Shown here: in pieces, positions 1 through 10,600 of the stretch
Layout: every line of letters starts with the position of its first letter
Position numbering within the stretch: position 1 is the first letter of the stretch
Assembly: GCA_949126835.1 (NCBI GenBank)
Contig: OX421509.1
Location: forward strand, 13,172,420 to 13,236,419
DNA: 64,000 nucleotides
Source of the DNA: Anisus vortex
Taxonomy: Eukaryota > Mollusca > Gastropoda > Planorbidae
Direction of reading: 5' to 3'
Program-made: the position numbers and the translations under genes
Notes under the pieces: generated by a model
Told to the model about the DNA's origin: nothing
The model's input: the letters and a program-made list of their open reading frames with translations, nothing else
Databases searched by the model: none

Positions 1-65
1 TATTCATTCCTTCTCACACAATTCACGATTAGAGTAAAACTGAATTAAAACACACGAGAGACCAT

Positions 66-195
66 AATTAAACTTAACCTCATTTAAAACATTAATAAAG
101 ATGCAAGACTAGACTCGGATCACGGATGAGCGTAGGATGCAATCATCTTCTTTATAGAAGGAGCGTTTGTAATTAATATATGATAAGATAATTGC
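66..195 (+). repeat. LINE 3' end fragment (family L1)
   Basis: Matches the 3' end of the non-LTR retrotransposon also seen at 9095-9470 (-), 49275-49490 (+) and 62333-62570 (-). It covers the end of the reverse-transcriptase ORF and the short 3'UTR. The tail contains a small hairpin at 147-160, stem CTTCT/AGAAG with loop TTAT, followed by GGAGCGT and a TAAGATAA-like end. The 5' part is missing. Confidence 0.7.
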
Positions 196-281
196 TACCG
201 TACAAATAATTGTTCAACATTCCCTAGAATGCCAATTACCTACTGGCAATCGACACTATTCTTCAACTTCATAGACATCCC

Positions 282-366
282 AGCGGGCACACCACGTCGT
301 ATCGACGAGGAATCAACGTGGTTTCCGCGTTGTTTCTCCGTCGATACGACGTGGTGTGTCTGCTTG
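282..366. mobile_element. palindromic MITE, copy 1
   Basis: An almost complete palindrome. The left arm contains CACACCACGTCGTATCGACG and the right arm is its reverse complement, separated by about 25 bases. Related copies lie at 4912-5009 and 39400-39514. The arms begin about CAG(C/T)GG. No clear target duplication was found. It is too short to encode protein and must be mobilised in trans. Confidence 0.75.
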
Positions 367-385
367 GTTAAGACAAGCCTACGAC

Positions 386-575
386 CAGTGGCGTAGCTAG
401 GGATTTGGGGGCCCGGGGGCTTGGCCTATTTAGGTGCCCTGCAAAAGAAATTCTTCGGACACTCCCATGGGGGCCCGTGCGAAAAATATTTTTGGACACA
501 CCTTTGGGCGCCCCCCTCAAGTAGGGGCCCGGGGGGACTTGCGAATTTGGACCCCCTCCCCTAACTACGCCACTG
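386..575. mobile_element. hAT-type MITE (CAGTGGCGTAGC ends), copy 1
   Basis: Inverted ends CAGTGGCGTAGCTAGG and CTACGCCACTG, GC-rich interior. Flanked by CCTACGAC (378-385) and CCTATGAC (576-583), a 7/8 match, which fits the 8-bp target duplication of hAT elements. A second copy with a perfect duplication is at 38215-38406. A short reading frame crossing this element is not a gene. Confidence 0.8.
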
Positions 576-859
576 CCTATGACAGCATAGCTAGAGACAC
601 CATTTGGAAACTACTCCAAAAAGATATGGCGTCCCACAAGTCTATATCTTCTAAATCCAACAACTGAACGAACTTTGAGATTTGAGTACTTGAGTACGAC
701 AAGGATACTCATTGTCACTGATGATATTCCTAAAAGTGTCGTGATCTAAATTAAGCTAGAAACAGCCACAGCGAGTCAGACTGGGCTCCAATGGTCTTTA
801 TCCCAAGACCTCGAAGATGTAGACTTTGCAGTGCTGACGGCCTGAATAAATAAAATAAA

Positions 860-1072
860 AATTGGTTATTTATATAGCGCTTCTATCCATGCTATTTTAG
901 CATGCTCAGTGCGCTCTGTAAACACACTGCTGCCTGCTGGCGCAAATATGTTTACAGGCCCAAAACTCCTGCAGGGCGACAGGGATCCGCCGGTGGCAGG
1001 GATAGAACCTGCGACCTGTCCGTTGGTTTTTGGTTGACAGCCCGGTGTGCTAACCGCTAGACCAGCCGGCGA
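860..1072 (-). repeat. tRNA-derived SINE S1, tail type B
   Basis: On the minus strand it begins with a tRNA-like head (GCCGGCTGGTCTAGCGGTTAG, then a B-box-like GGTTCTATCCC), continues into the common body (CTGCAGGAGTTTTGGGCC) and ends in tail B. Tail B has a perfect 7-bp hairpin, CATGCTA/TAGCATG at 888-904, and ends GCGCTATATAA. Confidence 0.8.
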
Positions 1073-1199
1073 AGTGTCGCATTAGACAAAATGTAGGTAG
1101 ACAAAGACGAGTTGTCGTGGTAGACGTAACGTCTGCGTAGACCTACTTTCTTGAGACATAGTTTCGTAGACACAAAAATCTGTAGACGAGTTGTCGTGG

Positions 1200-1262
1200 A
1201 ACCACCCAGCTATGATGGGTACCCGGCATCAGTTATAGGGGATGAGGTGGCTGGGCATTGTA
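1200..1262 (+). repeat. SINE S2 fragment
   Basis: Diverged internal part of SINE S2: the ACCCAGCTCTGATGGGTACC to GGCTGGGCATTGT segment. Both ends are missing. Confidence 0.55.
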
Positions 1263-1317
1263 TACCATGAACGCTGCTAGATTTGTCCTGCGAATTAAAT
1301 TGGTTTGGATACTTAAA

Positions 1318-1470
1318 TCTGATAAGCTTACAACCGTTCTTTCTAGATAGAAGATTATTACGTCCACTAGGACTGAAACTCCTGCAGGGCGGCATGGATT
1401 GGTCGGCGGCAGGGATAGAACCGGGGCCGTTTTATTGACAGTCCAGTGAACTAACCGCAAGACCAGTCGG
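1318..1470 (-). repeat. SINE S1, tail type A
   Basis: Minus-strand S1 with tRNA-like head near 1470, CTGCAGGAGTTT body, and tail A (AATAATCTTCTATCTAGAA, then GTCTGTAA-like sequence), the tail shared with the LINE in this window. Diverged, with a rearranged centre. Confidence 0.7.
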
Positions 1471-1829
1471 GTACTTATTATTACTATACAGTCATTTACA
1501 AATCCAAGGCTTTAAGCCAAGATCCCTACCCCCCCCTTTCTGCGGATGTCTGTGTTTTCCAGCATTATTTACAAAACCTGACAGCAGAGTTGTCCACGGT
1601 AGCTGTCACCCAATCAAAGCGGCCAAAACAAAAATCCTGACATGTCCTTCAGATTTTCAAAATGGAATCCCACCAACCCTTCTCCCTTATCATACAAACT
1701 GTTACCCCTCATCATCAGAGCTTTTTTTTGTGTGTGTGTTTTGTTTTTGCTGTGTTTTTTTGTGTATGTTTGTTTATTTAACTCGCTTTCTCACATTAAG
1801 CCTTTACACTAGTGGAATGACCTTTGTCC

Positions 1830-2125
1830 TTTCGATACCTGATATTTTCTAATGTTTGACACATTTCGATATTTTACAATCTTTCATACATTTCGATACT
1901 TAACACATTATGATGTTCAAACATTTCGATACTCGACACAATTTAATGTCTGACAACTCGATACTTTACCTTTTTAGACACTTTTTGGTACTTGACGTTT
2001 CAATGTTTAACATTTTGTTACTCGATCGCTTTTGATACTTGAAATTTCAAGACATTTTTAGATACATGGCACATTTCGATACTTTATAAACCTTAATAAC
2101 TTGCGATACTTAACACATTCTAAAA
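1830..2125 (+). repeat. degenerate tandem repeat of TTCGATACTT units
   Basis: More than ten imperfect repeats of about 20-25 bp built on ACATTTCGATACTTGACAC. Spacing and sequence vary, so this is an old, decayed array. No reading frame. Confidence 0.6.
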
Positions 2126-3731
2126 ATTATAATAATAAAACGAATTTCCGATTAGTTATTATCCAAATAGTTGTGTAAACATATCTAGGTTTCTATCAGA
2201 ACTACATTTGTTATTGTTTTATCGTCCTGTCCTGTTGCTTACTGGTGATGTACTCTGGTTGTCAAAAGGCCAATTATTTCTCAAGGATTGCAAAGGGAGC
2301 TCCCAAAGTCTCCCTTAATTTCCTTAAACAAAAATCAAAAGACGAGATTGGTCAAAAGTCAAATTTAAGCTCTTTAATAATGTTAATTGGATAATTGGTT
2401 GCGAGATAGCCTACCATTTACCATCTTCAATGATTTAAAAAAAAAATCTGCCTCCAAGGATCTGGTGACTTCGTTTATTGCAGAGGCTGACAAAATAGAT
2501 GAACAGAAGAGAAAGAAAGAGGCACGAGAGAGTGTACCCGTAGAGTGACAGAAAGTTGTTTCAAACATAGCCTAAGGATAAACTTCACAACTTAGCAGCA
2601 ACAATCGCCAATGCAAGCGAAGAGCTTGACCTTCCGCCATTTCGACACACGATTAGTGTAGGCTACACCTGACTGTCGTGAATTTAAGTTGTTTTTAATT
2701 TTACTTTTCAACAAAGGTTTTTCCACGGAGAGGAGCTGTAAGCCGCTCCGAAATATATGTATAGCATCGCAGGGTGATTTGATTGACTCTTCGCTAGTAA
2801 TATGGTTGGAACTAGCTGATGACTGATAACACCTCTGTAACCATGGGCCTCATAGCTGGCGAAGTGTGCAAACCACCAATACGCTCACATTTAGAGTACA
2901 CCGGTGGGCTAACAGCCCCTGTTGCGCGTCCGATATTTTATTGCACAGGCGAGAGCCATCGTGACTCGATGGGAGGAAGAAATGTGCGCAACAATCCGTT
3001 TCGCCCAGCCCGGTGGTCTTTAGTCTGATATTTTTCGGATAATTCCGCAGGTCGGGGAGAAAGTTTAGTGCATGTGACTGCGGAGACCGCATCCTATATT
3101 ATACGTAGGAGGGTATGTCTCAGACAGGCAGTGCCCTCACATAGTGGAGGGCAGAGGGGGGGCATATGCCCTGGGGCGGCACTTCCAGGGGGGCGGCAAT
3201 TCGATGAAAGATAACTGAAGATGATTTTCACCAGTGCGACGTGAGTTGCATCTTTTTGGATTCATGTCAAGGCAGAATATCCCGAACTTGCTATGAAAGA
3301 TATTGCCCCATTCCATTCATCATCATCTTCTTCGTTTTCAAAAGTTATGGTTTGCAGGATTCAGACAACAAGTCCGATAATCGTGATGAACTGCGCCGTG
3401 GCTGTCAGCTGCTCCAGTCCACCAGTTTTTCATTGACGGTAGCGTCCTGGGGGGGGGGGGGGGGGCATATGACTGACCAGGCAGAGTGGTACAGGCGGGG
3501 CAGCTCCGAAAGACATGTTACGCATTTTCGGGAGGTGTTCCGCGGGGACACATTTCACTTGCTCAAATTTGTAGTTTGCGTAACACATGTGTTTCTTCAG
3601 CCTGTTGTGACCAGTCCTTAGTCTGAAGATGATGTGTTGAAATTGGCGGGTGAATTTTGAATCTTGAAGTAAGCACCAATCTTCGGATTCATCTTATCTC
3701 CGCGAGACTTTTCTATTATCAGCTTTACTAA
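2126..3731. other. non-coding stretch, no gene recognised
   Basis: Mixed-composition DNA with short reading frames that lack protein character. A long G run lies near 3451-3463. I see no splice-bounded exon here. Part of 3108-3260 has GC-rich mobile-element-like text, but no ends could be defined. Confidence 0.4.
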
Positions 3732-4304
3732 TAGAGCGTTCTTAGTAGGCGGAGCTTAAGTTTTTTTGTGTAAATTTAGTGACGTATTTGTGTAAATATA
3801 GAACCCACTTGAGGTACAAACATAACGTGGTGAAAGTGAAGTACTTCTTTATCATGCAAAATTCACATCTGAATATTGGCTATCCTACTCAAAAATAAGG
3901 AGGTAAATAGTAGTACTGTAGATTAATTGATTAATGTGATTAGGCTAGGGCCGGCTAGACCTATTTACACTTTCAATTTCACTTTATAGGCCTACACTTT
4001 TAATGTTTCGTAGGCTAGGCTACGATGTCAAGTGATATTGTTGGTGAATAGGCTATCTAGTCAAGTCACTATTAGGCTCACATCGTCTATGATCTATGTC
4101 TATGATAATAATAAAATAGCCTATTTTATTTAACATACATAATACAGCTTAAATCTTAATAAGACTTAAAACGCAACACATCATTTAAAAAAAGCTCGAG
4201 CCTATATGAAACTTTATTAATACAGCGGCCATATTTAATTGTACACCATTACTCAAAGTAAACACAAATCACGTGTTTTTTGTCACGGGATTGCAAACGC
4301 CCTA
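3732..4304. mobile_element. non-autonomous DNA element T1, copy 1 (~570 bp)
   Basis: Near-identical over almost its full length to 53204-53765, same orientation. Ends are TAGAGCGTT and AACGCCCTA, an imperfect short inverted repeat, with TA at each edge, so a TA target duplication is possible. This copy has about 12 extra bases near the left end. No transposase ORF. Confidence 0.75.
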
Positions 4305-4436
4305 TACAACGTAGGCTACATGAACAGTGTGTGTATAAGTCTACGTTCCCTTTTGCAGTGTAGCACTTTCCACAACTGAGCCACTAATCTTTAAACTAGT
4401 GAATACTAAACAGCCCTCCTTTGGCAATAGTAGGCT

Positions 4437-4565
4437 AACAATAAACTCTATAAAGAAGATTATTGCATTCTTATTAGTGTTTTGAATTCATGTTCTTGTT
4501 GAAGGTTTTCCTGGTTTATTCAGGCAACACATTCCATGCCAGGATCCCACTCCTCACTCGGGAAG
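4437..4565 (-). repeat. LINE 3' end fragment (family L1)
   Basis: Minus-strand copy of the RT C-terminus plus 3' tail. It includes CTATAAAGAAGATTATTGC, the TTCCTGGTTTATTCAGGCAA segment and ACATTCCATGCC. Diverged and 5'-truncated. Confidence 0.65.
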
Positions 4566-4911
4566 ACCGTTTTGTATTTTAAAACGTTTGTAACAAATTA
4601 CGCTTACAACATCATCGTAGCTTAAAAAAAAAAACAACATCGTGATGCAATCTAAGAAGTTTTTACCGGGACGACTCACTGCTGAAGAGGACTATATATA
4701 GTCCAGTAAGACCAACATGACTCTGGCACTGGAGGTCAACCCAAGCTCCAACGACTGCAAATGCGGAAGAAAAGTGTAGCTCATGGGAAATAGTCAGCTT
4801 CGACGGTTGATTCGCTAAACATAAGCGAAACCGAAATTGTAGACTTCTTCAATTATCTCTTTACACGTGCTAAAGAATAGGGTACTGTAGATATATATTC
4901 TAGTGCGTTTC

Positions 4912-5009
4912 CAGTGGGCACACAACGTCGTATCGACGGGGGGAAACAACTTGAAAACCACGAAAAAAAAAAACGTTTCCCCCGTCGATACGACATGGTG
5001 TGTCCGCTG
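4912..5009. mobile_element. palindromic MITE, copy 2
   Basis: Same family as 282-366. The arms CAGTGGGCACACAACGTCG and its near-complement end in CCGCTG. The arms extend inward through CGACGGGGGAAAC / GTTTCCCCCGTCG, so the folded stem is over 30 bp. Confidence 0.75.
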
Positions 5010-5428
5010 CGTTATAACGTCTTGCTTGCTCAATCATACAGTTTTTTTAAACATGTTTTCTTCTATGGTTGTACACAAATGTTTTTAACATAGATAGAGA
5101 TCTAAACAGGATGATTTCTGCTGTAGTTTCCAGGTCGGTTTCTCTTCTTTACAGTTTTTGTGTGTCGGTCGTCTTCTCTGGCCAGAACCTGTTGCAAGGT
5201 TTTCCACTAAGACTTAATTTTTCTTAATGCCATTAACTCTTCTAATAAGAAGTCTGTATATTTATTTTATTTTTTGCACAATATCGTACATAAGAAATGG
5301 GAGGGAAAGCACCGCCGTCACTCCGTGGACGCCAAATGAACTATTTTACATAGAATCTAAATCAAAGTCTGCATCCCTTCAATGGAGGGTAGCATTGTTC
5401 TCTAGTTATTAGTATTGGTGTAGTTAGT

Positions 5429-5640
5429 GAGGCCGGCTGGTCTAGCAGTTAGCACACCGGACTGTCAACCAAAAACCAACGGACAGGTCACGGGTTCTAT
5501 CCCTGCCACCGGCGGATCCCTTTCACCCTGCAGGAGTTTTGGGCCTGTAAGCGTATTTGCGCCAGCAGGCAGCACTGTGTTTACAGCAGCGCATAGAACT
5601 GTTCCCAACGGGAACGGGATATGCGCTATATAAGTCTCAT
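5429..5640 (+). repeat. SINE S1, tail type B, near full length
   Basis: The best-preserved S1 head: GAGGCCGGCTGGTCTAGCAG (A-box region) and CACGGGTTCTATCCCTGCC (B-box region), then the CTGCAGGAGTTTTGGGCCTG body. It ends GCGCTATATAAG, like the copy at 860-1072. The head resembles a tRNA but lacks a full cloverleaf, so it is not annotated as a tRNA gene. Confidence 0.8.
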
Positions 5641-5964
5641 ATTTAATTATTATTTATTTAGTTTCTAAAGCAGTTATTGTTCTTTTTTAATTGTCATATC
5701 TGAATAGGTAAGACTCTAAATAACAAAACTATTATAACCTTCGCAGATATTTTATAAAATTTTTGCACAGAATTGTCGTCGAGATAATTCATTCTATCAC
5801 CATACTATGTCCAAAGTTTCTGTTACCACAAGATTTAGAGTTTTTATATAGACTATGTAGTCTTATTGTCTGTAAACTAAGTTTGCAATTTTCATTACAA
5901 GGGGTGCAACCGGTAAAATAACATTTTCGGGAAATAAATGCATGAGTAGTCTTTCTTGATATAT

Positions 5965-6060
5965 GCGTGTGTGTAGATTACTTTATTGATCCAAATAAAT
6001 GGAAATTTTACTTGATTACATAAATTCCATCTTTCAGCATACTTAAAACAATATTAAATA
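5965..6060 (-). repeat. possible LINE 3' tail
   Basis: The TACTTTATTGATCC...GGAAATTTTACTTG pattern resembles 3' ends common to some animal non-LTR elements read on the minus strand. Only one copy is seen here, so this is weak. Confidence 0.3.
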
Positions 6061-7491
6061 ACCATTTGTACTCAAACACAATAGACATTGGCGCACACTA
6101 TCATATATCATTTATCATACAAGAAAAAGTATCATTTAGGAGTAAAATCGAGATAATAAAAAATTCTTCTCTTACAGAGCACTACCGTAGTCTCGGCAGC
6201 GACAGAAAGTCATTGTGAATTAGCTCGTGCTAGGCAGCGCCGTCGTGTAGGCGCAAATTTATTATTAGTAGGCCTATAACCCTATAATGACTTAGAACTA
6301 GATCTATATTCACGAGGACGACGGATTTTAGACTCAATATAGTTTACCGTAAATCTAAGTTCTATGATTAGCTGCAATGTAGAAATATTGTTGCATATAT
6401 TATATTATATGCCTAATTCTACTATTATCTAATAATAAGTGTATTAATATAAGATTAGCGCATCTTATAAGAAGAAAATTATAATGATAATATTAATATG
6501 ATGAATGATGCCAATGATGAAGACAAAATATTGAAAATGCCTAATGCTTCTTTTGCTTGCATAGGTCAGTGCTAGGGTGCTTTTTTTTTAAACAATAAGT
6601 CTTTTAACTTTTAGACTTTTGACATCAAGAGATATTTATTAAATATTTACTCAGCAGATAACAACTATTAAATTGAGCTTAAAAGTGCACTGAGTTAATT
6701 AGTGAACACTACAATTGTTAGCGGAATTGTGTTTAATATTTGTAAATATCTTAATTAAGCAACTTTATTCCCAGGGGAGGGGGTATTTGCTTTTCCTTTG
6801 GCGTCTGCGAAGAGTAAAAATAGTTCTTCTAAAAATAGCACAAAAATAATGGTTTACGGAGGAAGGACTTTTTGAATCGTTCATGATATGAAGTTTATTT
6901 TACTGCATATTTCTGCTGTTTAAACTTTTTGTCTAAAGATACGGTAAACATATTATTGTATTGCACTATCGCTTCAATTAGTATAAAGCTTGCAAATAAT
7001 TATAATTTTAATGCATTAAAGAAAAAAAGGTAAGCGTCTGAGACGTCTGAACTCAGAACTGGGTTTGAGAGCTATTTCCAATCACTACCGGCTACCGGCA
7101 TTAAATTAATTAAAGATTGAAGCTGATTACTTTCTTAGTCTACTGAATTTACTGTCGTCAAGTGTTGAAGTGTCGTGTGTGCATTGGACACCACTGATTA
7201 GTGATCCCCTTACATTTACATAACTAGTTAGGCCTATCACTATCACTTTCAAATCAGATAGGCCTAAATGGCTAAATGCTAAATCATACTAGACTTACTA
7301 GACTCTAATCTAAATGATAATTGGCAAATGGTCTAGGCCGACTAGCCGTAAGCGAATTTTCAATTACATTTTAACTTTTAACATATTCTAGGCAGGCCTA
7401 TCTGATTGATTGCACTGCCTGTCACTGATTGTAATATTTTAATAAATTGTAATATTTTAATAAATTAATGTTTCCTTTTTTATCTCTAAAG
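6061..7491. other. AT-rich non-coding stretch upstream of gene 1
   Basis: No exon recognised. It probably contains the 5' intron or promoter of the downstream gene, because the exon at 7492 begins with a splice acceptor and not a promoter. A donor-like AAAG|GTAAGC at about 7029 has no supporting exon. Confidence 0.4.
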
Positions 7492-7517
7492 AGGACCGCC
7501 CTTTCTACTATTTGAAG

Positions 7518-7652
7518 ATGCCACTTTTTCACTGCCAGACTTTGGAAGGTTATGATTGTGGTGGTGCTAGCAACTTGAACTTCCCATTTCGGGGTTTTCA
7601 CCAGAAACGGAAAGTAGATATGGGACTTGAAAACCAGTTGGAAGATTTTGAG
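7518..7652 (+). CDS. gene 1 coding exon 1
   Basis: The exon starts at 7492 after TATCTCTAAAG; 26 bases of 5'UTR precede the ATG at 7518. It encodes 45 residues (MPLFHCQTLEGYDCGGASNL to LEDFE) and ends at the donor GAG|GTGAGG, phase 0. I chose this ATG because it is the first in-frame ATG in the exon. Confidence 0.65.
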
Positions 7653-10600
7653 GTGAGGACATTTTCTTTTTATTTTGTAGGAATAAATGAGCTGACAAAA
7701 AGTGTAGTCAGATATAATGAAAATTATCCGGTTTAGGCCTATTTTGAACCTCTCAGCCTAGAAAGATGTATAACTTTAGATGTAAAACTAGCACAGTGTC
7801 AGTGATGTAATGTTAAAGGTTCGGTTGTCAGCAAAAAAATATGAAGGAGTAATAAGAAAAATTATTTTTGTTCTAAGCATCAAATTATTCTTAAATCTAG
7901 TAGTCGTCAACAGAAGTGCCCTAGGCCTTTGACAGCTATTAAGATTTTTTAAAATTGTTTTCTCATCAGACTTTCTTCAATGCAAGCAGGTTAACTTATA
8001 AGTTTTACAGACGTTCCTTCTAGATAGCATAACATTACGTCCACTAAGCCCAAAACTCCTGCAGGGTGGCAGGGATAGAACCCGCTACATGTCGGTTGAC
8101 AGTCTGGTGAACTAACTGCAGTACCAGCTGGCCTCTCTACAGTTAATGTCAGAACAAAAATAGTTTCTCTTCTAAAGCACATTGCAAAGATTGAAAAAGC
8201 AGAGAACAAAGATCTAAAAAGGACAGTCTATAAATAACATAAGAGATAACTATTACAATAGAACAACTTTCTAAATTTCAAGGCATATTACCGAAAGAAA
8301 AAAAAAGCATTTTGTAACCCCAGAAACTGGTGAACGCTGCTTCAGTCCTATGATCAGTTTGTTCCGAAGGGTACTTTACTTTTTTAAATGTTTATATCAG
8401 ATGAGTAAACAAATATTTTCAATGATGTGCCTAAATTAGAGAATAGAGAACTCACATCTTTTATTTAAAAATTAGCTGTATTTAAAATATATTTTTTTTT
8501 TGTAAGCGTAAACTTACCTGTGATAATTATTTAAAATTAATCTACTAAATGTTTTGCATGTATGATAAAGTTTTTATTAGATTTACAGGTATTTAATTCT
8601 GTGCTTTAAAATTCAAACAAGGAACATGGTCTAAGCACAGTGTTTTTATTTTGTTCTCTTTAAACACCTAGCTGGAGCAAAGAGTCAACTTCCCTAAACG
8701 TCCCTGTCCTTGGCCACCAACGCAGGGTGCACCGCAGAACTTCTCTCCAGATTCTGGAAATCAGCAGCAGAGGCCCAGTCTGTGTTCGCCACGTGAAACT
8801 CAGGATGAGAGCTGTGTTGCGGGAGCTGATCAGAGGCAGCACCAAAGCCACAATCTGCATGTAGTACAGAGCCATGGATTGTCTCACAATCCTTTTCACA
8901 ATACATGTCCCATGGTCAGTCTAATTACTCTATTTTATTAATTTTAGTTTTTAATCTTTCTTTATTAAAGGTAATGCTCTCTCTGAAAAAAAAACCAGAA
9001 ACAGTCAGACATTTGTGTTAGCTATTAGTAATTTTTTTATTATATTGTTAATTTTATTTACTTCATGTAACAATACAAGGCAACCACCTTATCTTTTCTT
9101 ATACATTACAGACGCTCCTTCTATAAAAAAGATTTTCCGTGGTCCGAGTCTAGTCTTGGGTTTTTATTAATGTTTTAAATGATGTTAAGTTACTGGTTTT
9201 CCTGGTTTGTTCAGGCAACCCATTCCATGCTTGAATGCTACTCGAGATGAAAGAGTACTTATATGCATTTGTTCTCGCATAAGGGATAAGGAAAGTGAGA
9301 TAACTTAGTATTATTAGGTTTTCTATATTTCCTTTAGTTGCTTGGTCAGGTGGGGATGCCACAGATGATGTGCAGTCTATCCTCTTCCACTCCCTGTGTT
9401 TCTCTGACCGTCTCACGGCATCTTCCAGATTTACTCCCTTGCATTCAACCATGATGTCCTGCTATCTCTTTTCTGTCTAGCTACTCTTCTCCCAAGGGGT
9501 TTAAAGTAAAGTATTAGTCGGACCGAATTAATCCATTGGTCCGGTGAAGCAGTGTTCACCAGTTTCTGTGGCCACTGCATACCAGGTGATTGTGTGGCCA
9601 GCACTATACACAGCTGCCTTTACTTTACCCCAACTAAGAGGTACCTCTCAGAGCTGGGTAGACTCAGGGTCACCCTACAGCCCCGGGAAAATATCCTAGC
9701 CTGCACCAGGATTCGAACCCGGGGCCTTCGGTACGCCAGCCGAACGCACTGCCACAAGACCACCGTGCCCTCCCAAGGGGTTTACTATTTTTAAATTGAT
9801 ACATTTGCAAAGTAAAGTAGCATCTGACTTGTTATCACTGTCAACAATAAAAATATATTTATTATAATTCATGATTGTATGGTACTAAAAAACCTTTCTA
9901 ACAAGAATCATGTTTTTTTTAAGCCCTGTGGAGCATCCAATGATCATAAAGAATACCTCAATGGGAACAAAGCAGGCAACCAGCAAGAAACGCTAGTTGC
10001 AGTGCCCAGCTCAAACTCCCTGCCCCGAAACATGGGGAGCAATAACTTGGCGGAGCATTTCTTGTCACGGCTGCAGTGGAGGAACGAGGAAGCGCACAAA
10101 AATGGCAGCAATAACAACAACCTTTATTACAGGGTAGCATATTATTTCTTTTAGTAGTGGTGCTGGAGGTGTTTTTACAAGGTACGCTAGAAGTGAAGAC
10201 TTTATAATGTGATTGATTGAATAGCTTCCCTTGCAATCGGTGCACTCTCGCACCCTCATCTACTTGTTAACTGTTGTAAGGCTAGCAAGTGTGATAGTAA
10301 TATGTGAAGTGTTTATTTTAAAACACTGTTTGCCCCCATTTAAAAAAACAACTTAAAAACAAGACATTTTTGTAGACATCATGTAAATTTGGGTCCTGGT
10401 TCCGATTATTTTCTAAACGCAGTATTTTCCTTTATTCTCCTATATGTAAAAAGCTTTTCCTTTATAAGTGTGACAATCACTGTGTAGTAGAATCCTCTGA
10501 TAAGCTCAAAAACCTCCAAAATGATTATAAAAGATTTTAAAACTATTGCCCCTCTCACATGCTCAACATGCTCAAGTCCCTGGTAATTGCAACAATTAAC

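Noticed and set aside
434..667. 77-residue frame
   Set aside because: Lies mostly in the hAT MITE at 386-575.
5429..5510. Possible tRNA gene at SINE S1 and S2 heads
   Set aside because: A/B-box-like words are present, but no full cloverleaf or 3' terminator, and the heads are fused to SINE bodies in many copies.
7512..7517. Upstream start for gene 1 (TTG AAG before ATG)
   Set aside because: Not ATG; the first ATG in the exon is at 7518.
8660..8906. Two minus-strand frames over gene 1 exon 2
   Set aside because: Antisense shadows; the plus-strand exon fits the phase of its neighbours.
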